Origin: Cyanophora paradoxa
Taxonomy: Eukaryota > Glaucocystophyceae > Cyanophorales > Cyanophoraceae
Assembly: GCA_004431415.1 (NCBI GenBank)
Contig: QPMI01000618.1
Location: 1-64,000, forward strand
Direction: 5' to 3'
DNA length: 64,000 bases
The notes beneath the pieces are model-generated. The model made no database searches. It worked only from the letters and a program-made list of their open reading frames with translations, and was not told the DNA's origin. This document shows, piece after piece, positions 1-12,322 of the stretch. Each line of letters starts with the position of its first letter. Position 1 is the stretch's first letter. A program made the translations under genes and the position numbers.

Positions 1-226
1 CCCGGCAAGTACAAACCTCTCGAGCTCTTGGCACCGCCAGCCGCCGCTCTGACGACGCCTGCTGAACCCGACCCCCCCCCCCCAACCACCCATTCCCGGC
101 TCGCTGAGTCGACGTCCCCCTCCCTCGTCGACCCAGCCGACACCCCAAACCTTGAACGACCCTCGACCATCCTCGTCCCTCCCCAGGCCTCGACCGACCC
201 CAGGCTCCGGATCCGGCCCCCACGCC

Positions 227-349
227 GGCTTCGGCCACCCCTTTGGCTTCGGCCACTAGTACTCCCCCGGCTTCGGCCACAATCTTGGCCTCGGCCACCC
301 CTCCGGCTTCGGCCCGGCTCTGGCTTCGGCCACCCCCCGGGCTTCGGCC
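227..349 (+). other. Cluster of UUCG-type mini-hairpins in the satellite unit
   Basis: Within 123 bp the motif GGC-TTCG-GCC occurs six times (227-236, 245-254, 269-278, 305-314, 322-331, 340-349), plus one GGC-CTCG-GCC variant (287-296). Transcribed from the plus strand, each would be a three- or four-pair stem closed by the very stable cUUCGg tetraloop. The same cluster recurs in every unit, for example at 2687-2809. The sequence is directly visible; RNA folding and any transcription are inference. Confidence 0.75.
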
Positions 350-2346
350 GACCCTTTCCGACCCTCGCGGCCCGCCTTGCCTCCATGCTCCCAGCTCTCT
401 CAGAGAGTCTGCTCCGTCTGCAATTGTCCGCGCTCTCTCCACTCGGTCGTCTCCGCACCCCTCCCCGCCCCGCCCCGCATCCGCTGCCCACCCCGCTACT
501 GCCTCTGCGCACTCCCTCTCCTTCCTCCTCTCCTCCTACCACCTCCTTCACCTTGACAAGACAGGGCACGGACTAATCCGGGCCCTGGGGCGCAGGTGAG
601 GCGGAGTAGGGACCCGGAAGGCGGAGGAGTGGTGGTGCGGCGGCAAGGGAGGGCGGCGGACTGCGGGACCTTTCACTTCCAGGGCTCATGAGGGATGGAG
701 GAGTTGATCAAGGGGTGGGCGCGTGGGACTGGTTACGGCTATCGATATCCCCGAAAACCATGTCTCCCCCACTCAGGCGATCGCGAACCTCCATATTGAG
801 CGACCCAAGGCCGGCAACTTGCTAACACTTCAGCTAGATAGTCGACCGGTCGGAAGGGCACGTCACGTAGAACATTGCCCAAGTTGATACATGTGCCGTG
901 GTTTATCAATGCGACGTCCATCTGTGCAAACAAAGGAAGGGGGGGGGGGGGGCGGCGAGTATGTCAGGGGCTCATTTACGATTGATCATGATCTTGTTTG
1001 TTTTGAATTCATTAATTGCAGATGACAAGCTTAAGGGGGCCACGATTTCAGCGCGCGAGTGCGTGCGCGAATTCGAGTGCATGACCGAAAAGCATGCATT
1101 GCAACGATCGCGAACGTTCATGATCATGTTCGTTTGTGAAGGGGCGGAATATTCGCGCGCACGATTGCCGCCTGACCCGCCCTGAACGAAATGCATGCAT
1201 TGCAATACGACCGAGGCAGGAGCGCTCCTGATCGTGTTCGTTCGTGAACTTCTTTGTTTGCGCGTGCACGAATGGCCTGAACCGCGCGCACGCGATGCGC
1301 TAATGAATCGCTTTTGTTTTTCATTAATTCATTTGAAGAGGGGCCGACGATTTAAGGACCGACGATTTAACAGTGCGCGCGCGTGGTGCGTGCGCAACTT
1401 CGTGCCTGACCCGCGATGCGCTAAGGTCTGCGGTCTTTAAATTGTCGCGCCCCGGTATGTACTTGCGCAAGCAAGCTCAAGCAGCGGTTAAGATCTGCAA
1501 GGATCGGCGAATTCAATTAAGGCCCCCGCCGAGGGCCCTTCTTTCCCCCAATGCAAAAACCGGCTCTCTTTCGCCCCATCGGCCTTCCGATGCGACACGG
1601 AAAATACTCCCCTTCCCCGCCCAGCCCTCCTGCGCCCACAGCACACCTTCTGCACAGCCCTGGGCATCAACAAGACCACCACTTCATCCATCCAAAAGAC
1701 CTCGCGCTGCTACTCGACCATATCTCCGAGCAATCTGGAGGGACCGTCGGACCGATGCGCCCGCAACCATTCCTGGGAAATCCGACAAGGCATCACCGAT
1801 AGGACCAAACGTAGATTTCGCAGCGGAAGCGGAAGCCGGGTCCCCGCCCTCCCCGGCCCCCCCCCCCCCCCCCCCCCCGCCCTCTCCCCTCTCCCTTCAC
1901 AATACCATTTGCAAAAAAAACCATCGATATCCGCCGGTTGCGTCCTCTCCGCCTCCCACCCCGCCTCTCCGCCGGTTGCGTCCTCCCTCCCATCAATTGC
2001 ACGCAACCCTCAATTCTTCGCGGGCCGCACGCTTGCAGCCCCGGTCCCTCAGACAGCAGAACAGTAGACGCTAATTATAAAGCTAAACGAGAGCCTAGCG
2101 GCCAGCACCCTGCCCACCCCGTCCTCAGGGTCCAACCCCTTCTTGCAACCGTCCAAACGTCCCGCTCCCCCCCCCCCTTGCCCTTCCAAGCGCGCGTGCC
2201 CGTCCCCCTCTCCACGCAAACGAGCAGCTGACGCTCTTCCCGGGCCAGTCCCTGACTCCAAACGCTCGCGTCCCGTGGCCCCTACCCCTCGAGCTCCCGC
2301 CCCTCCGCCCGCCTTATACATATAATTACCTAAACCCACGACTAAT

Positions 2347-2359
2347 TATATATAAAAGG
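2347..2359 (+). promoter_or_regulatory. TATA-like box in each satellite unit
   Basis: TATATATAAAAGG lies in an A+T island between very GC-rich flanks and is intact in every unit that reaches this point (also near 4824, 7296, 9747, 12214, 14667 and 17124). It matches the eukaryotic TATA consensus. No start site, product or terminator can be assigned, so promoter function is inferred. Confidence 0.4.
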
Positions 2360-2457
2360 ACGGCGGCCGGCCGCAAGACGATCAAGCGTGTAACCAAAAA
2401 CTTTTTAAAGCGAGAACGGTGCCCGCAGGACACCTCACTTTCACGTCCCTTTTCGCA

Positions 2458-4932
2458 CCCGGCAAGTACAAACCTCTCGAGCTCGTGGCACCGCCAGCCG
2501 CCGCTCTGACGACGCCTGCTGAACCCGACCCCCCCCCCCCCCCAACCACCCATTCCCGGCTCGCTGAGTCGACGTCCCCTCCCTCGTCGACCCAGCCGAC
2601 ACCCCAAACCTTGAACGACCCTCGACCATCCTCGGTCCCTCCCCAGGCCTCGACCGACCCCCAGGCTCCGGATCCGGCCCCACGCCGGCTTCGGCCACCC
2701 CTTTGGCTTCGGCCACTAGTACTCCCCCGGCTTCGGCCACAATCTTGGCCTCGGCCACCCCTCCGGCTTCGGCCCGGCTCTGGCTTCGGCCACCCCCCCG
2801 GCTTCGGCCGACCCTTTCCGACCCCTCGCGGCCCGCCTTGCCTCCATGCTCCCAGCTCTCTCAGAGAGTCTGCTCCGTCTGCAATTGTCCGCGCTCTCTC
2901 CACTCGGTCGTCTCCGCACCCCTCCCCGCCCCGCCCCGCATCCGCTGCCCACCCCCTGCTACTGCCTCTGCGCACTCCCTCTCCTTCCTCCTCTCCTCCT
3001 CCTACCACCTCCTTCACCTTGACAAGACAGGGCACGGACTAATCCGGGCCCTGGGGCGCAGGTGAGGCGGAGTAGGGACCCGGAAGGCGGAGGAGTGGTG
3101 GTGCGGCGGCAAGGGAGGGCGGCGGACTGCGGGACCTTTCACTTCCAGGGCTCATGAGGGATGGAGGAGTTGATCAAGGGGTGGGCGCGTGGGACTGGTT
3201 ACGGCTATCGATATCCCCGAAAACCATGTCTCCCCCACTCAGGCGATCGCGAACCTCCCATATTGAGCGACCCAAGGCCGGCAACTTGCTAACACTTCAG
3301 CTAGATAGTCGACCGGTCGGAAGGGCACGTCACGTAGAACATTGCCAAGTTGATACATGTGCCGTGGTTTATCAATGCGACGTCCATCTGTGCAAACAAA
3401 GGAAGGGGGGGGGGGGGCGGCGAGTATGTCAGGGGCTCATTTACGATTGATCATGATCTTGTTTGTTTTGAATTCATTAATTGCAGATGACAAGCTTAAG
3501 GGGGCCACGATTTCAGCGCGCGAGTGCGTGCGCGAATTCGAGTGCATGACCGAAAAGCATGCATTGCAACGATCGCGAACGTTCATGATCATGTTCGTTT
3601 GTGAAGGGGCGCGAATATTCGCGCGCACGATTGCCGCGCCTGACCCGCCCTGAACGAAATGCATGCATTGCAATACGACCGAGGCAGGAGCGCTCCTGAT
3701 CGTGTTCGTTCGTGAACTTCTTTGTTTCGCGCGTGCACGAATGGCCTGAACCGCGCGCACGCGATGCGCTAATGAATCGCTTTTGTTTTTCATTAATTCA
3801 TTTGAAGAGGGGCCGACGATTTAAGGACCGACGATTTAACAGTGCGCGCGCGTGGTGCGTGCGCAACTTCGTGCCTGACCCGCGATGCGCTAAGGTCTGC
3901 GGTCTTTAAATTGTCGCGCCCCGGTATGTACTTGCGCAAGCAAGCTCAAGCAGCGGTTAAGATCTGCAAGGATCGGCGAATTCAATTAAGGCCCCCGCCG
4001 AGGGCCTTCTTTCCCCCAATGCAAAACCGGCTCTCTTCGCCATCGGCCTTCCCGATGCGACACGGAAATACTCCCCTTCCCCGCCCCAGCCCTCCTGCGC
4101 CCACAGCACACCTTCTGCACAGCCCTGGCATCAACAAGACCACCACTTCATCCATCCAAAAAGACCTCGCGCTGCTAACTCGACCAATATCTCCGAGCAA
4201 TCTGGAGGGACCGTCGGACCCGATGCGCCCGCAACCATTCCTGGGAAATCCGACAAGGCATACCGATAGGACCAAACGTAGATTTCGCAGCGGAAGCGGA
4301 AGCCGGGTCCCCGCCCTCCCCGGGCCCCCCCTCCCCCCCCCTCCCCCGCCCTCTCCCCCCCCCCCTCCCCTTCACAATACCATTTGCAAAAAAAACCATC
4401 GATATCCGCCGGTTGCGTCCTCTCCGCCTCCCACCCCGCCTCTCCGCCGGTTGCGTCCTCCCTCCCATCAATTGCACGCAACCCTCAATTCTTCGCGGGC
4501 CGCACGCTTGCAGCCCCGGTCCCTCAGACAGCAGAACAGTAGACGCTAATTATAAAGCTAAACGAGAGCCTAGCGGCCAGCACCCTGCCACCCCGTCCTC
4601 AGGGTCCAACCCCTTCTTGCAACCGTCCCAAACGTCCCGCTCCCCCCCTTGCCCCTTCCCCCAAGCGCGCGTGCCCGTCCCCCTCTCCACGCAAACGAGC
4701 AGCTGACGCTCTTCCCGGGCCAGTCCCTGACTCCAAACGCTCGCGTCCCGTGGCCCCTACCCCTCGAGCTCCCGCCCCTCCGCCCGCCTTATACATATAA
4801 TTACCTAAACCCACGACTAATTATATATAAAAGGACGGCGGCCGGCCGCAAGACGATCAAGCGTGTAACCAAAAACTTTTTAAAGCGAGAACGGTGCCCG
4901 CAGGACACCTCACTTTCACGTCCCTTTTCGCA
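2458..4932. repeat. Satellite unit 2
   Basis: 2475 bp, the longest copy, owing to extended C runs near 2530 and 4320-4370. It carries CTCGTGG and CCTCGACCGAC. Outside homopolymers it is almost identical to unit 1. Confidence 0.9.
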
Positions 4933-7404
4933 CCCGGCAAGTACAAACCTCTCGAGCTCGTGGCACCGCCAGCCGCCGCTCTGACGACGCCTGCTGAACC
5001 CCACCCCCCCCCCCCCCCCCCCCACCCCCCCCCCCACCACCCAATTCCCGGCTCGCTGAGTCGACGTCCCCTCCCTCGTCGACCCAGCCGACACCCCAAC
5101 CTTGAACGACCCTCGACCATCCTCGGTCCCTCCCCAGGCCTCGATCGACCCCCAGGCTCCGGATCCGGCCCCCACGCCGCTTCGGCCACCCCTTTGGCTT
5201 CGGCCACTAGTACTCCCCGGCTTCGGCCACAATCTTGGCCTCGGCCAACCCTCCGGCTTCGGCCCGGCTCTGGCTTCGGCCACCCCCCGGCTTCGGCCGA
5301 CCCTTCCGACCCTCGCGGCCCGCCTTGCCTCCATGCTCCCAGCTCTCTCAGAGAGTCTGCTCCGTCTGCAATTGTCCCGCGCTCTCTCCACTCGGTCGTC
5401 TCCGCACCCCTCCCCGCCCCGCCCCGCATCCGCTGCCCACCCCCTGCTACTGCCTCTGCGCACTCCTCTCCTTCCTCCTCTCCTCCTCCTACCACCTCCT
5501 TCACCTTGACAAGACAGGGCACGACTAATCCGGGCCCTGGGGCGCAGGTGAGGCGGAGTAGGGACCCGGAAGGCGGAGGAGTGTGGTGCGCGGCAAGGAG
5601 GGCGGCGGACTGCGGACCTTTCACTTCCAGGGCTCATGAGGGATGGAGGAGTTGATCAAGGGGTGGGGCGCGTGGGACTGGTTACGGCTATCGATATCCC
5701 GAAAACCATGTCTCCCCACTCAGGCGATCGCGAACCTCCCATATTGAGCGACCCAAGGCGGCAACTTGCTAACACTTCAGCTAGATAGTCGACCGGTCGG
5801 AAGGGCAACGTCACGTAGAACATTGCCAAGTTGATACATGTGCCGTGGTTTATCAATGCGACGTCCATCTGTGCAAACAAAGGGAAGGGGGGGGGGGCGG
5901 CGAGTATGTCAGGGCTCATTTACGATTGATCATGATCTTGTTGTTTTGAATTCATTAATTGCAGATGACAAGCTTAAGGGGCCACGATTTCAGCGCGCGA
6001 GTGCGTGCGCGAATTCGAGTGCATGACCGAAAAAGCATGCATTGCAACGATCGCAACGTTCATGATCATGTTCGTTTGTGAAGGGGCGCGAATATTCGCT
6101 GCGCACGATTGCCGGCCTGACCCGCCCTGAACGAAATGCATGCATTGCAATACGACCGAGGCAGGAGCGCTCCTGATCGTGTTCGTTCGTGAACTTCTTT
6201 GTTTCGCGCGTGCACGAATGGCCTGAACCGCGCGCACGCGATGCGCTAATGAATCGCTTTTGTTTTTCATTAATTCATTTGAAGAGGGCCGACGATTAAG
6301 GACCGACGATTTAACAGTGCGCGCGCGTGGTGCGTGCGCAACTTCGTGCCTGACCCGCGATGCGCTAAGGTCTGCGGTCTTTAAATTGTCGCGCCCCGGT
6401 ATGTACTTGCGCAAGCAAGCTCAAGCAGCGGTTAAGATCTGCAAGGATCGGCGAATTCAATTAAGGCCCCCGCCGAGGGCCCTTCTTTCCCCCAATGCAA
6501 AACCGGCTCTCTTTCGCCCCATCGGCCTTCCCGATGCGACACGGAAAATACTCCCCTTCCCCGCCCCAGCCCTCCTGCGCCCACAGCACACCTTCTGCAC
6601 AGCCCTGGGCATCAACAAGACCACCACTTCATCCATCCAAAAAGACCTCGCGCTGCTACTCGACCAATATCTCCGAGCAATCTGGAGGGACCGTCGGACC
6701 GATGCGCCCGCAACCATTCCTGGGAAATCCGACAAGGCATCACCGATAGGACCAAACGTAGATTTCGCAGCGGAAGCGGAAGCCGGGTCCCCGCCCTCCC
6801 CGGCCCCCCCTCCCCCCCCCTCCCCCGCCCTCTCCCCCTCCCCTCCCTTCACAATACCATTTGCAAAAAAACCATCGATATCCGCCGGTTGCGTCCTCTC
6901 CGCCTCCCACCCCGCCTCTCCGCCGGTTGCGTCCTCCCTCCCATCAATTGCACGCAACCCTCAATTCTTCGCGGGCCGCACGCTTGCAGCCCCGGTCCCT
7001 CAGACAGCAGAACAGTAGACGCTAATTATAAAGCTAAACGAGAGCCTAGCGGCCAGCACCCTGCCCACCCGTCCTCAGGTCCAACCCCTTCTTGCAACCG
7101 TCCAAACGTCCCGCTCCCCCCCTTGCCCCTTCCCCCAAGCGCGCGTGCCCGTCCCCCTCTCCACGCAAACGAGCAGCTGACGCTCTTCCCGGGCCAGTCC
7201 CTGACTCCAAACGCTCGCGTCCCGTGGCCCCTACCCCTCGAGCTCCCGCCCTCCGCCCGCCTTATACATATAATTACCTAAACCCACGACTAATTATATA
7301 TAAAAGGACGGCGGCCGGCCGCAAGACGATCAAGCGTGTAACCAAAAACTTTTTAAAGCGAGAACGGTGCCCGCAGGACACCTCACTTTCACGTCCCTTT
7401 CGCA
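4933..7404. repeat. Satellite unit 3, many single-base deletions
   Basis: 2472 bp. It carries CTCGTGG and CCTCGATCGAC. It has clearly more one-base losses in short G or C runs than its neighbours, for example around 5575-5620, 5700-5760 and 6040-6110. That pattern looks like residual long-read consensus error, though real decay is possible. Confidence 0.9.
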
Positions 7405-9855
7405 CCGGCAAGTACAAACCTCTCGAGCTCGTGCACCGCCAGCCGCCGCTCTGACGACGCCTGCTGAACCCGACCCCCCCCCCCCCCACCACCCATTCCC
7501 GGCTCGCTGAGTCGACGTCCCCTCCTCGTCGACCCAGCCGACACCCCAAACCTTGAACGACCCTCGACCATCCTCGGTCCCTCCCCAGGCCTCGATCGAC
7601 CCCCAGGCTCCGGATCCGGCCCCCACGCCGGCTTCGGCCACCCCTTGGCTTCGGCCACTAGTACTCCCGGCTTCGGCCACAATCTTGGCCTCGGCCACCC
7701 CTCCGGCTTCGGCCCGGCTCTGGCTTCGGCCACCCCCCGGCTTCGGCCGACCCTTTCGACCCCTCGCGGCCCGCCTTGCCTCCATGCTCCCAGCTCTCTC
7801 AGAGAGTCTGCTCCGTCTGCAATTGTCCGCGCTCTCTCCACTCGGTCGTCTCCGCACCCCTCCCCGCCCCGCCCCGCATCCGCTGCCCACCCCCTGCTAC
7901 TGCCTCTGCGCACTCCCTCTCCTTCCTCCTCTCCTCCTCCTACCACCTCCTTCACCTTGACAAGACAGGGCACGGACTAATCCGGGCCCTGGGGCGCAGG
8001 TGAGGCGGAGTAGGGACCCGGAAGGCGGAGGAGTGGTGGTGCGGCGGCAAGGGAGGGCGGCGGACTGCGGGACCTTTCACTTCCAGGGCTCATGAGGGAT
8101 GGAGGAGTTGATCAAGGGTGGGCGCGTGGGACTGGTTACGGCTATCGATATCCCCGAAAACCATGTCTCCCCCACTCAGGCGATCGCGAACCTCCCATAT
8201 TGAGCGACCCAAGGCCGGCAACTTGCTAACACTTCAGCTAGATAGTCGACCGGTCGGAAGGGCACGTCACGTAGAACATTGCAAGTTGATACATGTGCCG
8301 TGGTTTATCAATGCGACGTCCATCTGTGCAAACAAAGGAAGGGGGGGGGGGGGGGCGGCGAGTATGTCAGGGGCTCATTTACGATTGATCATGATCTTGT
8401 TTGTTTTGAATTCATTAATTGCAGATGACAAGCTTAAGGGGCCACGATTTCAGCGCGCGAGTGCGTGCGCGAATTCGAGTGCATGACCGAAAAGCATGCA
8501 TTGCAACGATCGCGAACGTTCATGATCATGTTCGTTTGTGAAGGGGCGCGAATATTCGCGCGCACGATTGCCGCGCCTGACCCGCCCTGAACGAAATGCA
8601 TGCATTGCAATACGACCGAGGCAGGAGCGCTCCTGATCGTGTTCGTTCGTGAACTTCTTTGTTTCGCGCGTGCACGAATGGCCTGAACCGCGCGCACGCG
8701 ATGCGCTAATGAATCGCTTTTGTTTTTCATTAATTCATTTGAAGAGGGGCCGACGATTTAAGGACCGACGATTTAACAGTGCGCGCGCGTGGTGCGTGCG
8801 CAACTTCGTGCCTGACCCGCGATGCGCTAAGGTCTGCGGTCTTTAAATTGTCGCGCCCCGGTATGTACTTGCGCAAGCAAGCTCAAGCAGCGGTTAAGAT
8901 CTGCAAGGATCGGCGAATTCAATTAAGGCCCCGCCGAGGGCCCTTCTTTCCCCAATGCAAAACCGGCTCTCTTTCGCCCCATCGGCCTTCCCGATGCGAC
9001 ACGGAAAATACTCCCTTCCCCGCCCCAGCCCTCCTGCGCCACAGCACACCTTCTGCACAGCCCTGGGCATCAACAAGACCACCACTTCATCCATCAAAAA
9101 GACCTCGCGCTGCTACTCGACCAATATCTCCGAGCAATCTGGAGGGACCGTCGGACCGATGCGCCCGCAACCATTCCTGGAAATCCGACAAGGCATCACC
9201 GATAGGACCAAACGTAGATTTCGCAGCGGAAGCGGAAGCCGGGTCCCGCCCTCCCGGCCCCCCTCCCCCCCTCCCCCGCCCTCTCCCCCCCCCTCCCTTC
9301 ACAATACCATTTGCAAAAAAACCATCGATATCCGCCGGTTGCGTCCTCTCCGCCTCCCACCCGCCTCTCCGCCGGTTGCGTCCTCCCTCCCATCAATTGC
9401 ACGCAACCCTCAATTCTTCGCGGGCCGCACGCTTGCAGCCCCGGTCCCTCAGACAGCAGAACAGTAGACGCTAATTATAAAGCTAAACGAGAGCCTAGCG
9501 GCCAGCACCCTGCCCAACCCGTCCTCAGGGTCCAACCCCTTCTTGCAACCGTCCAAACGTCCCGCTCCCCCCTTGCCCCTTCCCCCAAGCGCGCGTGCCC
9601 GTCCCCCTCTCCACGCAAACGAGCAGCTGACGCTCTTCCCGGGCCAGTCCCTGACTCCAAACGCTCGCGTCCCGTGGCCCTACCCCTCGAGCTCCCGCCC
9701 CTCCGCCCGCCTTATACATATAATTACCTAAACCCACGACTAATTATATATAAAAGGACGGCGGCCGGCCGCAAGACGATCAAGCGTGTAACCAAAAACT
9801 TTTTAAAGCGAGAACGGTGCCCGCAGGACACCTCACTTTCACGTCCCTTTTCGCA
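7405..9855. repeat. Satellite unit 4
   Basis: 2451 bp, the shortest full copy. It carries CCTCGATCGAC and lacks one C in the opening CCCGG. Confidence 0.9.
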
Positions 9856-12322
9856 CCCGGCAAGTACAAACCTCTCGAGCTCGTGGCACCGCCAGCCGCC
9901 GCTCTGACGACGCCTGCTGAACCCGACCCCCCCCCCCCCCCCCCCAACCACCCATTCCCGGCTCGCTGAGTCGACGTCCCCTCCCTCGTCGACCCAGCCG
10001 ACACCCCAAACCTTGAACGACCCTCGACCATCCTCGGTCCCTCCCCAGGCCTCGACCGACCCCCAGGCTCCGGATCCGGCCCCCACGCCGGCTTCGGCCA
10101 CCCCTTTGGCTTCGGCCACTAGTACTCCCCCGGCTTCGGCCACAATCTTGGCCTCGGCCACCCCTCCGGCTTCGGCCCGGCTCTGGCTTCGGCCACCCCC
10201 CCGGCTTCGGCCGACCCTTTCCGACCCCTCGCGGCCCGCCTTGCCTCCATGCTCCCAGCTCTCTCAGAGAGTCTGCTCCGTCTGCAATTGTCCGCGCTCT
10301 CTCCACTCGGTCGTCTCCGCACCCCTCCCCGCCCCGCCCCGCATCCGCTGCCCACCCCCTGCTACTGCCTCTGCGCACTCCCTCTCCTTCCTCCTCTCCT
10401 CCTCCTACCACCTCCTTCACCTTGACAAGACAGGGCACGGACTAATCCGGGCCCTGGGGCGCAGGTGAGGCGGAGTAGGACCCGGAAGGCGGAGGAGTGG
10501 TGGTGCGGCGGCAAGGGAGGGCGGCGGACTGCGGGACCTTTCACTTCCAGGGCTCATGAGGGATGGAGGAGTTGATCAAGGGTGGGCGCGTGGGACTGGT
10601 TACGGCTATCGATATCCCGAAAACCATGTCTCCCCCACTCAGGCGATCGCGAACCTCCCATATTGAGCGATCCAAGGCCGGCAACTTGCTAACACTTCAG
10701 CTAGATAGTCGACCGGTCGGAAGGGCACGTCACGTAGAACATTGCCAAGTTGATACATGTGCCGTGGTTTATCAATGCGACGTCCATCTGTGCAAACAAA
10801 GGAAGGGGGGGGGGGGCGGCGAGTATGTCAGGGGCTCATTTACGATTGATCATGATCTTGTTTGTTTTGAATTCATTAATTGCAGATGACAAGCTTAAGG
10901 GGACCACGATTTCAGCGCGCGAGTGCGTGCGCGAATTCGAGTGCATGACCGAAAAGCATGCATTGCAACGATCGCGAACGTTCATGATCATGTTCGTTTG
11001 TGAAGGGGCGCGAATATTCGCGCGCACGATTGCCGCGCCTGACCCGCCCTGAACGAAATGCATGCATTGCAATACGACCGAGGCAGGAGCGTCCTGATCG
11101 TGTTCGTTCGTGAACTTCTTTGTTTCGCGCGTGCACGAATGGCCTGAACCGCGCGCACGCGATGCGCTAATGAATCGCTTTTGTTTTTCATTAATTCATT
11201 TGAAGAGGGGCCGACGATTTAAGGACCGACGATTTAACAGTGCGCGCGCGTGGTGCGTGCGCAACTTCGTGCCTGACCCGCGATGCGCTAAGGTCTGCGG
11301 TCTTTAAATTGTCGCGCCCCGGTATGTACTTGCGCAAGCAAGCTCAAGCAGCGGTTAAGATCTGCAAGGATCGGCGAATTCAATTAAGGCCCCCGCCGAG
11401 GGCCCTTCTTTCCCCCAATGCAAAACCGGCTCTCTTTCGCCCCATCGGCCTTCCCGATGCGACACGGAAAATACTCCCCTTCCCCGCCCCAGCCCTCCTG
11501 CGCCCACAGCACACCTTCTGCACAGCCCTGGGCATCAACAAGACCACCACTTCATCCATCCAAAAAGACCTCGCGCTGCTACTCGACCAATATCTCCGAG
11601 CAATCTGGAGGGACCGTCGGACCGATGCGCCCGCAACCATTCCTGGGAAATCCGACAAGGCATCACCGATAGGACCAAACGTAGATTTCGCAGCGGAAGC
11701 GGAAGCCGGGTCCCGCCCTCCCCGGCCCCCCCCCCCCCCCCCCCGCCCTCTCCCCCCCCCTCCCTTCACAATACCATTTGCAAAAAAACCATCGATATCC
11801 GCCGGTTGCGTCCTCTCCGCCTCCCACCCCGCCTCTCCGCCGGTTGCGTCCTCCCTCCCATCAATTGCACGCAACCCTCAATTCTTCGCGGGCCGCACGC
11901 TTGCAGCCCCGGTCCCTCAGACAGCAGAACAGTAGACGCTAATTATAAAGCTAAACGAGAGCCTAGCGGCCAGCACCCTGCCCACCCCGTCCTCAGGGTC
12001 CAACCCCTTCTTGCAACCGTCCAAACGTCCCGCTCCCCCCCTGCCCCTTCCCCAAGCGCGCGTGCCCGTCCCCCTCTCCACGCAAACGAGCAGCTGACGC
12101 TCTTCCCGGGCCAGTCCCTGACTCCAAACGCTCGCGTCCCGTGGCCCCTACCCCTCGAGCTCCCGCCCTCCGCCCGCCTTATACATATAATTACCTAAAC
12201 CCACGACTAATTATATATAAAAGGACGGCGGCCGGCCGCAAGACGATCAAGCGTGTAACCAAAAACTTTTTAAAGCGAGAACGGTGCCCGCAGGACACCT
12301 CACTTTCACGTCCCTTTTCGCA
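9856..12322. repeat. Satellite unit 5
   Basis: 2467 bp. It carries CTCGTGG and CCTCGACCGAC like unit 2, but shares GAGCGATCCAAGG (about 10667) and GGGGACCACG (about 10909) only with unit 6. This makes it a mosaic of variant states. Confidence 0.9.

Larger units (their letters stand above)
1..2457. repeat. Satellite unit 1
   Basis: First copy in the window; phase 1 is arbitrary because the array continues to the left. It carries the variants CTCTTGG near the start and CCTCGACCGAC at about 188. It has one of the longest C runs of the array (about 1858-1879). Confidence 0.9.

Noticed and set aside
597-1020. Possible intron in the satellite (CAG|GTGAGG to TTGCAG|ATGACAAGC)
   Set aside because: The signals are good, but the downstream frame closes after about 20 codons and flanking frames are not conserved, so no coding gene is called; kept only as a hint of transcription.
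1373-2074. Long open frames repeated in every satellite unit (for example starting MRARGACATSCLTRDAL and MNFFVSRVHEWPEPRARD)
   Set aside because: They change frame and length between copies because of homopolymer indels, use low-complexity Pro/Arg-rich sequence, overlap other frames on both strands and match no family.
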